A stretch of DNA of 64,000 nucleotides, taken from contig CAMKMX010000012.1 in NCBI GenBank assembly GCA_946414025.1, forward strand, positions 1 through 64,000, in the 5' to 3' direction. Below are positions 15,220-24,559 of this stretch, piece after piece. The DNA comes from an uncultured Fibrobacter sp. (GTDB lineage Bacteria > Fibrobacterota > Fibrobacteria > Fibrobacterales > Fibrobacteraceae). The translations under genes were made by a program, and so were the position numbers. How positions within the stretch are numbered: position 1 is the stretch's first letter; each line of letters starts with the position of its first letter. The notes beneath the pieces were generated by a model, which was not told the DNA's origin, ran no database searches, and saw only the letters and a program-made list of their open reading frames with translations.

Positions 15220-16488
15220 TTAATTTAAGTTCTTTTTAATAGCTTCGATGGCATTTTTCCGGACGAAAAGAACAACCCCTAATTGAGTAAAACAATATAT
15301 ACAACAAGTAATGTATAGCGAATAGCGTGTTAACAAAATCGATAGTATAAAATGTATTACGGCAAAAGAAAAAGTTATATACATCAGTAATTGCGTTTGT
15401 CTAAAAAAGAATAAGAAATTTGTGTATAGAAAATACAGACATTGAAAAAAAGCAAAGATAGACAAAACAATGCAATAGGGGATTGCTGACGCATATTGGG
15501 GCAATAATTTTGGAACTAAAGGAATACTCAGCAGAATTATCACGAATAACCCGCATAAATATACTCGGAGAATATTCTTTTTTTGCTTATTTAAAAGATT
15601 GATTTTTTCTTTAGGCTTTAAATTTGAATCCCCTAAAGTTTCAAAGATGTTCACGCTGTTGGCTTCGTTAAAGCCGTATCCAATTGTACTTATTGCCATA
15701 GCCAAAGTATAGGCAAAACTAAATAACCCGACCATTTCTACAGAATAATAATAATCAATAATATATCTGTCACAACCTAAACGAATAAATTGCGCTGCTA
15801 AATGCGGAATTAACGGAATTCCCCAAGCAAGCATTATTTTCCAGTAAGTTTTATTAGGCTTTCCGATTTTTTTACTGAACAAAAAATAGCATAATCCGAT
15901 TACTCCAAATAACATAACACTGAGAAACTGGGCTTGAGCACAACCCCGCCATCCCATTAAGAAATATTTGACAAGAATAATTGACAAACCGAATACAAGG
16001 AACGCACTACTGCAAGAAAATAAACCATATAGGGCTACTTTTTTCTTTATTCGTAAAAATTCTAAACAGATATTAGAGTAAACAGTAAAGAAAGCTATTC
16101 CGATTGCTAGATACAAGTATTGCCATGGGATATCTAATAATTGCTGTAAATAGTCTTTTAACAAGGTTACAGTAAAAAAGAGAAATCCCGACACAATTAG
16201 CGTAGTCAACAAAATGCAAGAAAAAGATTTCTTGACCCCCGCCATTCCATCTTGAAAGTATGAAATGGATATGTATCCTTCAGTGGTCATTGCGATAAAG
16301 TATCCAATGAACATCACTATAGTGCCGAACAAGCTCCAATAACCATATTCTGTAGGTGTAATATACTTAGCTAGCAAGAGTAATAAAATGAAATTTACAC
16401 CTTTGTTGATAAAGGAAAAAAGTGTGAAAAAGGCCCCATTACGGAGGGTCTCGTTGCTAAGAACGGATTTGATTCTAGTTAGAAACAA
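15220..16488 (-). CDS. wzx: Wzx-type oligosaccharide flippase
   Basis: A 422-residue polytopic membrane protein with about twelve hydrophobic segments and the pattern of the polysaccharide transporter (MOP) superfamily (FFTLFSFINKGVNFILLLLL at the N-terminus, WGIPLIPHLAAQFI in the middle). It would flip undecaprenyl-linked glycan units across the inner membrane for a Wzy-dependent surface polysaccharide. It lies upstream of the GT52-like gene on the same strand. Confidence 0.85.
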   Translation of the reverse strand: MFLTRIKSVLSNETLRNGAFFTLFSFINKGVNFILLLLLAKYITPTEYGYWSLFGTIVMFIGYFIAMTTEGYISISYFQDGMAGVKKSFSCILLTTLIVSGFLFFTVTLLKDYLQQLLDIPWQYLYLAIGIAFFTVYSNICLEFLRIKKKVALYGLFSCSSAFLVFGLSIILVKYFLMGWRGCAQAQFLSVMLFGVIGLCYFLFSKKIGKPNKTYWKIMLAWGIPLIPHLAAQFIRLGCDRYIIDYYYSVEMVGLFSFAYTLAMAISTIGYGFNEANSVNIFETLGDSNLKPKEKINLLNKQKKNILRVYLCGLFVIILLSIPLVPKLLPQYASAIPYCIVLSIFAFFQCLYFLYTNFLFFFRQTQLLMYITFSFAVIHFILSILLTRYSLYITCCIYCFTQLGVVLFVRKNAIEAIKKNLN

Positions 16489-16632
16489 TAAATGACCTCA
16501 ATTGTCTCAGATAATCTAACAAAATACGATAATATCCTTAATCCAAGAGTGCTAGTTCGGGTGAAAAAAAATGATTCCGTGTGCAAGAGAATGCTGTTTT
16601 TGTTAAAATTGAAGAATGAAAAGGATAGGAAC

Positions 16633-16989
16633 ATGATTATCTTGTTGATTTTATCTAGCGTATTATTGAATTGTGGTGCACAATTGCTGATTCGCAAAGG
16701 TATGCTGCAAATTGGCGAAATGCCTGTGTCTTCAATATTCCAGAATATGAACTTGTTGATTGCGAATGTTTGGTTATGGCTTGCTATGCTGTGCTATGCC
16801 GTATCAATACTTTTGTGGATGAGTGTACTCTCTAAAGCCGAGGTTAGTTTTGCGTATCCTTTTTTAAGCGTTGGATATGTACTTTCTGCTGTTTTTGGCT
16901 ATGTTTTTTTCTCGGAGTCGATTACTACGATTCGGATCGCTGGCATTGTCGTTATTTGTATAGGCGTAATCCTGATTTCTAGGAGTTAG
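16633..16989 (+). CDS. Small four-helix SMR/EamA-type membrane protein
   Basis: From ATG 16633 it encodes 118 residues with four membrane segments (MIILLILSSVLLNCGAQLLI, WLWLAMLCYAVSILLW, FLSVGYVLSAVFGYVFF, IAGIVVICIGVILI). The upstream in-frame extension to 16492 is not hydrophobic and reads like non-coding sequence, and AGGATAGG lies before 16633. SMR-like proteins of the ArnE/ArnF kind flip polyprenyl-phosphate sugars. It is followed after 1 bp by the SDR gene of the polyprenyl-sugar module, which supports that role. Confidence 0.75.
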   Translation: MIILLILSSVLLNCGAQLLIRKGMLQIGEMPVSSIFQNMNLLIANVWLWLAMLCYAVSILLWMSVLSKAEVSFAYPFLSVGYVLSAVFGYVFFSESITTIRIAGIVVICIGVILISRS

Positions 16990-16990
16990 T

Positions 16991-17959
16991 ATGGTTTACG
17001 TGTTCGGTGGCAATGGCTTTGTCGGTTCTTTTCTAGCAAATAAACTTGCTGAATTGGATTATGAAGTGACATGCTGTGATTTGCAGGATTCGCTAAATGC
17101 TCGTATTTTGAATGCTGTTAAGTATCAAAAGTGCGATATTCGCGATATATCTCAAATTAGACAAATTCGTTTCCAAGAACATGACTTTATCGTAAATCTG
17201 GCGGCGAATCAGTATCATTTGAAAGTCCCCAGAAACAGACATAAATTTTTCTTTGATACGAATGTTATTGGGGCTGAAAACATTTTGAAGGCTGCTTTTG
17301 AAAAAGGTGTGTCCAGAGGGGTATTCTTTTCAAGTGATATGGTTTATGGACTGCCTCTTTATCTTCCGGTGGATACAAAACACCCACAGAACCCGATTGG
17401 ACCATATGGGTTAAGTAAAAAGCAATGCGAAAGAATATGTCGCGATTATAGAAAAAAAGGAATGAAAATAACCATCTTCCGTCCTCGAATGATAAATGGT
17501 CCGGGAAGACTTGGTATATTGAAAAAATTGTTTTTTTGTGTTCAAAAAGGTATTCCTGTTCCGACAATTGGAAATGGGAAAAATCATTACCAAATGATAT
17601 CTGTATTTGATTGTGTTTCAGCCATAATACAAGCCATTGAAAAAGATTTTCCCAACAAGGAATATAATTTGGGCTCAGAGCTTTCGCCCGATATTACGAC
17701 ATTGCTGAAGGATACGATACGGGAGGCGGGTTCGCATTCACCGATAATTCATTTGCCTGGAAACATAACGAAAAAAATGTTGACTATTTTTGATAAAATC
17801 GGTATGACGGTTATGTATCCCGAGCAGTTCATGATTGCGGATCAGGAATACATGCTTGATATAGCCGATACACAAAAAGATTTAGATTGGACTCCTCAAT
17901 ATAATGACAGTGATATGCTTGTAGAAGCGTATCAAAATTTTTCTGAGCGCGGCAAATGA
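16991..17959 (+). CDS. Extended SDR sugar-nucleotide epimerase/dehydratase
   Basis: A 322-residue NAD(P)-dependent enzyme with the Rossmann motif VFGGNGFVGSFLA at the N-terminus, a Ser/Tyr/Lys active site (SSDMVYG, then GPYGLSKKQCE) and RPRMINGPGR. The substrate cannot be read from sequence. It overlaps the UbiA gene by 4 bp, so it belongs to the SMR-SDR-UbiA-HAD-GT-C run. A DprE1-type flavin oxidase needed for a complete decaprenyl-phosphoarabinose pathway is not seen in the window. Confidence 0.8.
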   Translation: MVYVFGGNGFVGSFLANKLAELDYEVTCCDLQDSLNARILNAVKYQKCDIRDISQIRQIRFQEHDFIVNLAANQYHLKVPRNRHKFFFDTNVIGAENILKAAFEKGVSRGVFFSSDMVYGLPLYLPVDTKHPQNPIGPYGLSKKQCERICRDYRKKGMKITIFRPRMINGPGRLGILKKLFFCVQKGIPVPTIGNGKNHYQMISVFDCVSAIIQAIEKDFPNKEYNLGSELSPDITTLLKDTIREAGSHSPIIHLPGNITKKMLTIFDKIGMTVMYPEQFMIADQEYMLDIADTQKDLDWTPQYNDSDMLVEAYQNFSERGK

Positions 17960-18825
17960 AAAAAAACATTTACATAATTCGTCTGCTGCGGGTTAAGCAC
18001 TATATCAAAAACACGCTAGTTTTTGTTCCTCTTGCTTTTACAGGAGATCCTTTCAATCCACAAAAAATGATTGTTTGTGCTTTGGGCATGGCAGCCTTTT
18101 GCCTGTTGGCCTCTACCATATACATCATAAACGATATTAAAGATGCCAGAATTGACGCCTTGCATCCCGTAAAAAAAATGCGTCCGGTCGCATGCGGCGC
18201 AATTTCTCATAACGAGGCATCTTGCTATGCCATAACCTGCTTATTAGGAGCCTCCTTAATCTTAATTTATATTGGTATACATTTTTGTATTCCGATGACA
18301 TCTTATGTGTATGTTGTATTGTATTTCTTATTTAGCGTGTTATACAGTTTTGGACTGAAAAACATCCCAATACTTGATATTGTTATTCTTATGTCGGGCT
18401 TCTTGTTCCGTATAATGTTTGGAGCTGATATTGCTGGCACATACGTTTCGTCATGGCTTTATTTGACTGTAATAGCAGGATCATTTTATTTTGGTCTAGG
18501 AAAAAGACGTGGAGAATTGAAAAATGTAAAACGCGAAAATTCCAGAAAGGTTTTGGAAGCTTATAACTTGGGGTTTCTTGATAAATTTATGTATTTATGT
18601 CTAACGATGGCTTTAGTTTTTTATGCACTATGGGCAAAAGAATATCCTAAAGAAGATGTTGTATGGACTGTTCCTATTGTAATATTGATATGCATGCGTT
18701 ATAGCCTAGATGTGGAAGGCGCGTCCGATGGAGATCCTGTTGAAGTTGTATGGAAAGATAAAGTACTTATTGGGTTAATAACTCTTTTTTTAGTTATTCT
18801 TTTTGGAGTATTATACATTCTATGA
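17956..18825 (+). CDS. UbiA-family prenyltransferase, decaprenyl-phosphate phosphoribosyltransferase-like
   Basis: A 289-residue membrane protein with about nine hydrophobic segments. The first Asp-rich motif is N59-D60-xx-D63-xxx-D67 (INDIKDARIDALHP), followed by KKMRPVACGAIS; RPVACG-like sequence is typical of the branch that transfers 5-phosphoribose from PRPP to polyprenyl phosphate. In mycobacteria this is the committed step to polyprenyl-phospho-arabinose. The next gene is a HAD phosphatase, which would remove the 5-phosphate. The exact branch is inferred. Confidence 0.75.
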   Translation: MKKNIYIIRLLRVKHYIKNTLVFVPLAFTGDPFNPQKMIVCALGMAAFCLLASTIYIINDIKDARIDALHPVKKMRPVACGAISHNEASCYAITCLLGASLILIYIGIHFCIPMTSYVYVVLYFLFSVLYSFGLKNIPILDIVILMSGFLFRIMFGADIAGTYVSSWLYLTVIAGSFYFGLGKRRGELKNVKRENSRKVLEAYNLGFLDKFMYLCLTMALVFYALWAKEYPKEDVVWTVPIVILICMRYSLDVEGASDGDPVEVVWKDKVLIGLITLFLVILFGVLYIL

Positions 18826-19382
18826 ATGTGTACGATTTCGACGGTACAATATATAATGGGGATTCCAGCATTGATTTTTGGCTTTTTTGCCTAAAAAAAA
18901 AGAAATCGCTTGTTCTCTATCTGCCTTTTCAGTGTTTGGCCTTTGTTTTGTACAGCTTAAGAGTCTTCGATAAAAACGGTTTGAAAAGTGCTTTTTTCTC
19001 CTTTTTTAAGGGGATCCGTTGCGTCGATGATTTTGTCAATCTTTTTTGGAATGAAAACGAGAATAAAATTGCAAATTGGTATCAGGATGTTAAGAGGCAA
19101 GACGATTGCGTGATAAGCGCTTCGCCTGAGTTCCTTTTACGAGAAATATGCAATCGCTTGAACGTGTCGAATCTTATCGCGACTGAAGTTGACGAGTTGA
19201 CGGGAAAAGTGAATGGCGAAAATTGTTATGCAGATCAAAAAGTGGTGAGGTGGAAGCAGATATTCCCGAAAGAAAATCCGGATTGTTTCTATTCGGATTC
19301 TAAATCAGACGTTCCCATGGCATTACTTGCTAAAAAAGCGTTTTTTGTTCAGAAAAATGTTATTCGCGATTGGATTTTTTGA
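18822..19382 (+). CDS. HAD-IB-type phosphatase
   Basis: A 186-residue HAD hydrolase with motif I DFDGTI at residues 5-10 (nucleophile Asp5, acid/base Asp7), motif II SASPEF and motif III/IV FYSDSKSDVPM. HAD-IB domains are often next to or fused with UbiA-type phosphoribosyltransferases, where they probably dephosphorylate the polyprenyl-phosphoribose product. It overlaps the UbiA gene by 4 bp and the next gene by 1 bp. Confidence 0.8.
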   Translation: MNVYDFDGTIYNGDSSIDFWLFCLKKKKSLVLYLPFQCLAFVLYSLRVFDKNGLKSAFFSFFKGIRCVDDFVNLFWNENENKIANWYQDVKRQDDCVISASPEFLLREICNRLNVSNLIATEVDELTGKVNGENCYADQKVVRWKQIFPKENPDCFYSDSKSDVPMALLAKKAFFVQKNVIRDWIF

Positions 19383-21346
19383 TGTATAGGAATCTTCGGC
19401 TAATAATTATATTTGTTTGTTTTTTTCTCGGATGCTTGTTAAGAGTGTCTGCTATTCAAGATGTTTTAGTAAATCATCTTATTTTATTGTTTAGCGTTCT
19501 TACAAAAGAAAACGTGATGCTTCCTGCTTTATGGAAAGACATGTTGTGCGATTGTTCCGTTGCTCTTTATTGCAGTGGATTGCTGGTTTTGGGTACAATG
19601 ATAAGCGAAACGCAATTGTGCCGGAGATGGTATTCTGAAAGAAAAGAAAAAGTAGATCTTTTTTTCTGTATTTTTATTTCACTGTTCTTTTTAGGGCTGT
19701 TTGTATCACCTTTTGTTCTTTTTGGAGAAGATTCCGTTGTAACGATACATGATAATTTAGATGATTCCGTGCCTCGTTTTAGTTACATCCATGAGCACCA
19801 TCTGCTTTGGAAATTTGATGAAACCATTCCCGTGATGAATGGAATTTCAACAATCTTTTTTAACAGAGAAGGATTTTCTCTATATAATTTTGTTTATTGT
19901 CTATTCCCAACGTATGTTGGTTATGTCTTAAATTATACTATCTGCATTTTGTTGGGCTTTTTCTCAATGTTTTCTTTTCAAAAGACTTTGTTCAAAAATG
20001 GAAATGTCATTATATTAGTACTTACTTCTTGGGCGTATGCTTTATTACCATCTATATGCTCTTATAAAATGGCGCTGGCATCTTTGCCTCTTGCCGCTTT
20101 AGTTTTTTATAACCTAATTACAAAAAAGGAAAAGAAATGGCTTGTCTTGTCCTTTTTTATTCCATTTTTGAGCGAATTGTCTGGTGTAGGAATCTTTCTT
20201 TGCGGCACATGGTTGTTGTTTTGTGCTCTAATATGTCTAAAGCAAAGAAAATTTAATCTCTATCTAATCGTGGCTTGGTTATTGTTGGTTGCCGGTTATT
20301 GCGCTGTAAATTTTCACCTAATATATATTCGATTTGTGGTGGCGGAGCCGTTGAATCGGGATTATTTTGTGATTCTTCCTGAATCATTTCTTCGCTCATT
20401 TATGACGTATTTTTTCAGCGCTCATTATCATGCGCCGACGCTCCAAAACAGGCTTATTGTTTGGCTTGTTTTAGGCGTAGGCTTGGTTTCAGTATTTAAA
20501 TACTTGAAAAGCAAAAAACAGGAAATAGGTTTAGAAAATAATGTGTTGCTTTTCTGCCTAATTGTTTGTTTTGGCTGCGCATTTATGGCATCCTTGTCCG
20601 AATCACAGATTGTAAATAAAGTTGTCAAAATAATATGCCCACCTCTAGCTGGAGTTTCATTTACGCGAATCTATACGATAGGGCGTCTTTTTTGGTATGT
20701 TGCTTTTTCTGCAGGACTTCTATACATTGGCAAAAATAAAAAGTATAGAACGACGGCCTATGCTTTAGCTCTTTTGCAGATTTTGTTCATATTTGTGGGC
20801 AATAGCGGTCCAATGTGCACGTATTACTACGATTCAAAGCCGTCTTGGAGTAAGAACCTTTTTGGAGGGACTGAAATTTCGTGGCGTGATTTTTATTCAA
20901 AAACTCTTTTTGAAAAAATAAAGAGAGATATTAATTATCAGGGCGAAAATGTTGCTGCTGTGGGCTTTCATCCTGGAGTTTTATTGTATAATAATTTTAA
21001 TACAATTGATGGATACATTAGTTTTTACCCATATAAAGAACAGGTTCTTTGGCACGATTTGATGTTACCCGAGTTTGAAAGGAACAAATGGGCAATGGAT
21101 TATTTTGACTCATGGAGTGGACGAAGGTATGTCTATAACAAAGAAATCGATTATCAACCAACTAGAAGGAAAAACGTGAGGGGGGTGTCATTGATGATTA
21201 ACATGAATATTCTCCGAAATACATATAAATGCCGGTACATTATATCGCGAGCAAAAATTAACAATGTTTCAGAATTGGCTATAAAATTGAAAAAAAACTA
21301 CAAAGACATTTTTTACGACATCTGGATTTATGAGATAATTTACTAA
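19382..21346 (+). CDS. Large GT-C-like membrane protein
   Basis: From ATG 19382 it encodes 654 residues: about eleven membrane segments and a soluble C-terminal tail of roughly 170 residues. After the second or third membrane segment there is TIHDNLDDSVPRFSYIHEHH, an acidic His/Asp loop as in GT-C transferases and in the DUF6044-type proteins of capsule clusters. It is the last gene of the SMR-SDR-UbiA-HAD run, so it is a good candidate for the transferase that uses the polyprenyl-phosphate sugar. The stop overlaps the convergent ATP-grasp gene by 4 bp. Function is inferred. Confidence 0.65.
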   Translation: MYRNLRLIIIFVCFFLGCLLRVSAIQDVLVNHLILLFSVLTKENVMLPALWKDMLCDCSVALYCSGLLVLGTMISETQLCRRWYSERKEKVDLFFCIFISLFFLGLFVSPFVLFGEDSVVTIHDNLDDSVPRFSYIHEHHLLWKFDETIPVMNGISTIFFNREGFSLYNFVYCLFPTYVGYVLNYTICILLGFFSMFSFQKTLFKNGNVIILVLTSWAYALLPSICSYKMALASLPLAALVFYNLITKKEKKWLVLSFFIPFLSELSGVGIFLCGTWLLFCALICLKQRKFNLYLIVAWLLLVAGYCAVNFHLIYIRFVVAEPLNRDYFVILPESFLRSFMTYFFSAHYHAPTLQNRLIVWLVLGVGLVSVFKYLKSKKQEIGLENNVLLFCLIVCFGCAFMASLSESQIVNKVVKIICPPLAGVSFTRIYTIGRLFWYVAFSAGLLYIGKNKKYRTTAYALALLQILFIFVGNSGPMCTYYYDSKPSWSKNLFGGTEISWRDFYSKTLFEKIKRDINYQGENVAAVGFHPGVLLYNNFNTIDGYISFYPYKEQVLWHDLMLPEFERNKWAMDYFDSWSGRRYVYNKEIDYQPTRRKNVRGVSLMINMNILRNTYKCRYIISRAKINNVSELAIKLKKNYKDIFYDIWIYEIIY

Positions 21347-22593
21347 GCGAACTCTCTGCGTACAATTGGTTGTCTAATCAGACCTCCCTTGCCGAAATTA
21401 AAATCAACATCAATCCTGACATAACTTAAAGCTCTTTCTGCAATTTCTATAGCCTCTTTTGCTGTTTTTGCCTGTGTTATCACAAAACCAATTCTATCAT
21501 TACTTGATTTTACATCTGCTACGGAATCACCAACTTTAACATTCAGTTGAAAGTCTTTTACACCTTCGATTTCAAGGGGATTTTTTTCTATTTTGATTTC
21601 TTTTACAACCCCTTTAGGGGCTGTTATAAAACGTATCGCACTCCCGCAGTTCAAAGTTTTTTCGATATCAAAAGGCCGTCTAAGTGCAAGGAAAATAGAA
21701 TTTTTCACCATATCTACACCTGTGGATAAAGGAACGAGCTTCGCCGTGATATAATCGCCTCCTAACCTTGCTGCGATTTCAACTATTTTGGGGCCATTAG
21801 GAGTGATTTTTAGTTCAACATGCGAAACGCCATTTTGAATGCCAATCGCCTTTATTGCTAGTATCGCGACGTTTCTAATTCCATTTTGTACATCTTCAGG
21901 CAATTGCGATGGTTCTGAATGCCCTAATTCTACAAAATATGGTAAAGAAGTTACAAGTTTATCTGTTATTGCGATGACATTCGGTTTTCCATTTACAATG
22001 AAACATTCCACAGAAACTTCTGGACCTGTCATAAATTCTTCAACCATAACAACTCCATTTCTGGAATAATGCTTAGTGAAGTTATATTGCTCTTCTAATT
22101 CGCTCTTAGTAAGGTTCTTGTCTATTAGTTTTACTCCACGACTTGCGGCATTATCCGCCGGTTTAACAATGCAATAATTGCTAAACCTTCTTATTGCGTC
22201 TGTGAACTCATCAAAATTACGACATGAAAAAAAGTTGGGAATCGGGACACCTGATTTTTTAAGACGTTCTCTCATTGCAGATTTGTCTGTAGCGCAAATT
22301 GAATTCGCATACGACAGATCTTTTTCCAAATTTAATTTTTCAGCAACATAGGCCGCTGTTCTTACAGGCAAATCACTTGTTGATGTAATTATAAAGTTCG
22401 GTCTCAACTCTTCGGCTTTTTTTAGAACACGATCTTTGTCAATTGTACTGATTTCATAAAACTCATCAGCCAAAGCGACTCCTGAAGCTTTTTTGTCATA
22501 ATCTAATACAATTGCCTTGTAACCAAGTTCTTTTACAGTTTGAATGGCTGGTACTTGATATGGACCTGCGCCAAGTATCATTACACTTTTCAT
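21343..22593 (-). CDS. ATP-grasp ligase
   Basis: A 416-residue protein with an N-terminal pre-ATP-grasp domain (MKSVMILGAGPYQVPAIQ), the central ATP-binding lobe (YCIVKPADNAASRGVKLI, about residues 140-160; GVVMVEEFMTGPEVSVECF), and the Mg-binding end VSHVELKITPNGPKIVEIAARLGG. Such carboxylate-amine ligases join an acid to an amine. At the end of the pse gene set it could add an amino acid or acyl group to the nonulosonic acid or to its glycan. It overlaps the DegT-like gene by 4 bp. Confidence 0.8.
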   Translation of the reverse strand: MKSVMILGAGPYQVPAIQTVKELGYKAIVLDYDKKASGVALADEFYEISTIDKDRVLKKAEELRPNFIITSTSDLPVRTAAYVAEKLNLEKDLSYANSICATDKSAMRERLKKSGVPIPNFFSCRNFDEFTDAIRRFSNYCIVKPADNAASRGVKLIDKNLTKSELEEQYNFTKHYSRNGVVMVEEFMTGPEVSVECFIVNGKPNVIAITDKLVTSLPYFVELGHSEPSQLPEDVQNGIRNVAILAIKAIGIQNGVSHVELKITPNGPKIVEIAARLGGDYITAKLVPLSTGVDMVKNSIFLALRRPFDIEKTLNCGSAIRFITAPKGVVKEIKIEKNPLEIEGVKDFQLNVKVGDSVADVKSSNDRIGFVITQAKTAKEAIEIAERALSYVRIDVDFNFGKGGLIRQPIVRREFA

Positions 22594-23543
22594 AGTTTTA
22601 TCTCTGCCGGTATTGCTTTTTTTCTCAAAAGTTCAGCAGTCTTCTCAGCTTGTTCTCTTGTATAGCAAAAATCATTAAAAAGATTTACAATGTGTCGTTC
22701 CAAATAATCTGCATTAGGCGTTTTTTGTGGTGAAAAATAGCCATTTCCAAGACTCATATAATGATTGCTACAAAACAGTCCATGTTCAAAAAGTGCTTTT
22801 TTGCATTCAGTCGCATTTTCTAATAAAAGATTGTATCTCCAATTGTTGTATTCCTTCGGCAATGCTCCAGGGATAACTGAGTATATGTCATTTATCATCT
22901 TTTTGTGAATGTCGGTTTTTTCTTTCTGAATGTATATCCGTTCGAAATAATTAACATCGTTAAATTCAAAAGGCATCCAATCTGAAAGCATGATATTCGT
23001 GTCAATTGGGGTATGTGTTGTATGACATGCTTTTATGTGTTTCTCAAATATTTTCTCACATTCAGGAATATAATTTTGAAGGTGATTTGCGTAATTATAT
23101 TTGTCGCTCATGCAACCATATCCACCTTCATTTATTGACAAGTATTTTGAATAACCTGTTGAATATATTGTTAAACTACAATTATCATTGTTGGTTAGCG
23201 AAGGAATAGAAAGACACCTGTCGTCTACTATTACAATATTTGGATATGTTTTTTTTATTTCCGTTAGGAATTCGGAGTCTTTTTCTGATACGCGCCCGTA
23301 AGTATGATTATAATGTAAAATCCCGATATTTTTGTCTTTAATAATTGATTTAACGACGCTTAAATCAATTCCCCAATCGGTTTTAGAAATGTCGCAAAAA
23401 GAAACTTCGCAACCGGCTTTCATATAACTTGCGGGAACAGACTCGCATATATTACACGGAATTAAAACGGATGTTTTAATTTTATTGCTGAGAAGCCAGT
23501 TGTATAATACCGTAGATGCTCTCGCTCCTGTTATAATCTTCAT
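22590..23543 (-). CDS. DegT/DnrJ-like PLP-fold protein
   Basis: A 317-residue protein resembling the sugar aminotransferase fold. The likely PLP lysine is in IYSTGYSKYLSINEGGYG, and a conserved Asp lies in IVIVDDRCLS. It is shorter than PseC-type enzymes (about 380 residues), and the usual ..SNATAGLH-like phosphate loop near the N-terminus is weak (ITGARASTVLYN). It sits between pseG and the ATP-grasp gene with 1-4 bp overlaps. It may act on a further amino sugar or be a variant enzyme; the reaction is unknown. Confidence 0.6.
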   Translation of the reverse strand: MKIITGARASTVLYNWLLSNKIKTSVLIPCNICESVPASYMKAGCEVSFCDISKTDWGIDLSVVKSIIKDKNIGILHYNHTYGRVSEKDSEFLTEIKKTYPNIVIVDDRCLSIPSLTNNDNCSLTIYSTGYSKYLSINEGGYGCMSDKYNYANHLQNYIPECEKIFEKHIKACHTTHTPIDTNIMLSDWMPFEFNDVNYFERIYIQKEKTDIHKKMINDIYSVIPGALPKEYNNWRYNLLLENATECKKALFEHGLFCSNHYMSLGNGYFSPQKTPNADYLERHIVNLFNDFCYTREQAEKTAELLRKKAIPAEIKL

Positions 23544-24559
23544 TATTGACCTACCAAAATTTCAGCAATTCTTTGGCTGCCTTTGCCATCAAACAATCTT
23601 GAATATTGGAATTCAAGTTTTTTTCTGTAATTGTAGCTTAATATTTTTGAAAAAGCGTTGTTGATTATCTCAGGGGCAACCGCGTTTTCCGCAAAATTAC
23701 CGATATATGGAGCTATACCCATTTTTTCCATATACATACATTGTGCGTGTTGGTTGTCGACAAAATCAAAACTAATACATGGAATGTTTAAAGAGAGTGC
23801 TTCAAATGTTGTAGTTGAACCTGGAGCGATTACAAGATCGGCTTTTGTGTAAAGCTTTGCCATATCCTGTCCCCATTCAAGAATGTGAATGTTTTTATAA
23901 TCGTCTGCTAGATGATCTAATTCCTTTTTGTAAGACTCATCATAAAACACTCCTTTAAGAATGTAAAAATCGATTTCCGTGTACCTGTTTACATTAATTG
24001 CGTTGATTATCTGTTTTATAATTTTGTTTTTTTCGGTAGAGCCTGTAGTTATAATTGCGTTTTTTATGCTGTTTTTGATTTTTGATTTAGCTACATTTTG
24101 AAGTTCTCTTCTTAAAGGGAAGTATTTTGGACCGATAAAAAGCTTTCTATTAAAGTATTTGGTTGGTAAATAATCGTCATTAGTGACTTCAATATTGTAA
24201 TTTATTATTGAGTCTACATTATAATCAAACAAATGTAAATCATCTAAATATAAAACTTTTACTTCTGCAGATAGCGTGTTTAATTTTTCTTCCGTAATCC
24301 TATAAGAATCAAGAAGAAGTTTGCTTATTTTTTTTTCTTTTAATAAGTCGCAAACTTCGGCGGCCGACCAAACATCTTTATCATCTTTTAAAACGAAGTA
24401 TTCGTAAGATGCTTTATCAAAGACAGATGTATCAGAGTCCTTTGCAACAATGAAATACACATTTTCGCCAAGTGCTTTTATCGAGTCCGCAACAGATAGG
24501 CATCTCATTACATGCCCCATCCCAATTTCACTATTACAATCAACTCTTATTGCAATCAT
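23543..24559 (-). CDS. pseG: PseG-type UDP-sugar hydrolase
   Basis: A 338-residue protein with the PseG signature at its start (IAIRVDCNSEIGMGHVMRCLSVAD) and the GT-B-like nucleotide-binding end (TKADLVIAPGSTTTFEALSLNIPCISF). It removes UDP from UDP-2,4-diacetamido-2,4,6-trideoxy-L-altrose in pseudaminic acid synthesis. Its stop and start overlap the neighbours, in the order pseI-pseG on the minus strand. Confidence 0.85.
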   Translation of the reverse strand: MIAIRVDCNSEIGMGHVMRCLSVADSIKALGENVYFIVAKDSDTSVFDKASYEYFVLKDDKDVWSAAEVCDLLKEKKISKLLLDSYRITEEKLNTLSAEVKVLYLDDLHLFDYNVDSIINYNIEVTNDDYLPTKYFNRKLFIGPKYFPLRRELQNVAKSKIKNSIKNAIITTGSTEKNKIIKQIINAINVNRYTEIDFYILKGVFYDESYKKELDHLADDYKNIHILEWGQDMAKLYTKADLVIAPGSTTTFEALSLNIPCISFDFVDNQHAQCMYMEKMGIAPYIGNFAENAVAPEIINNAFSKILSYNYRKKLEFQYSRLFDGKGSQRIAEILVGQ

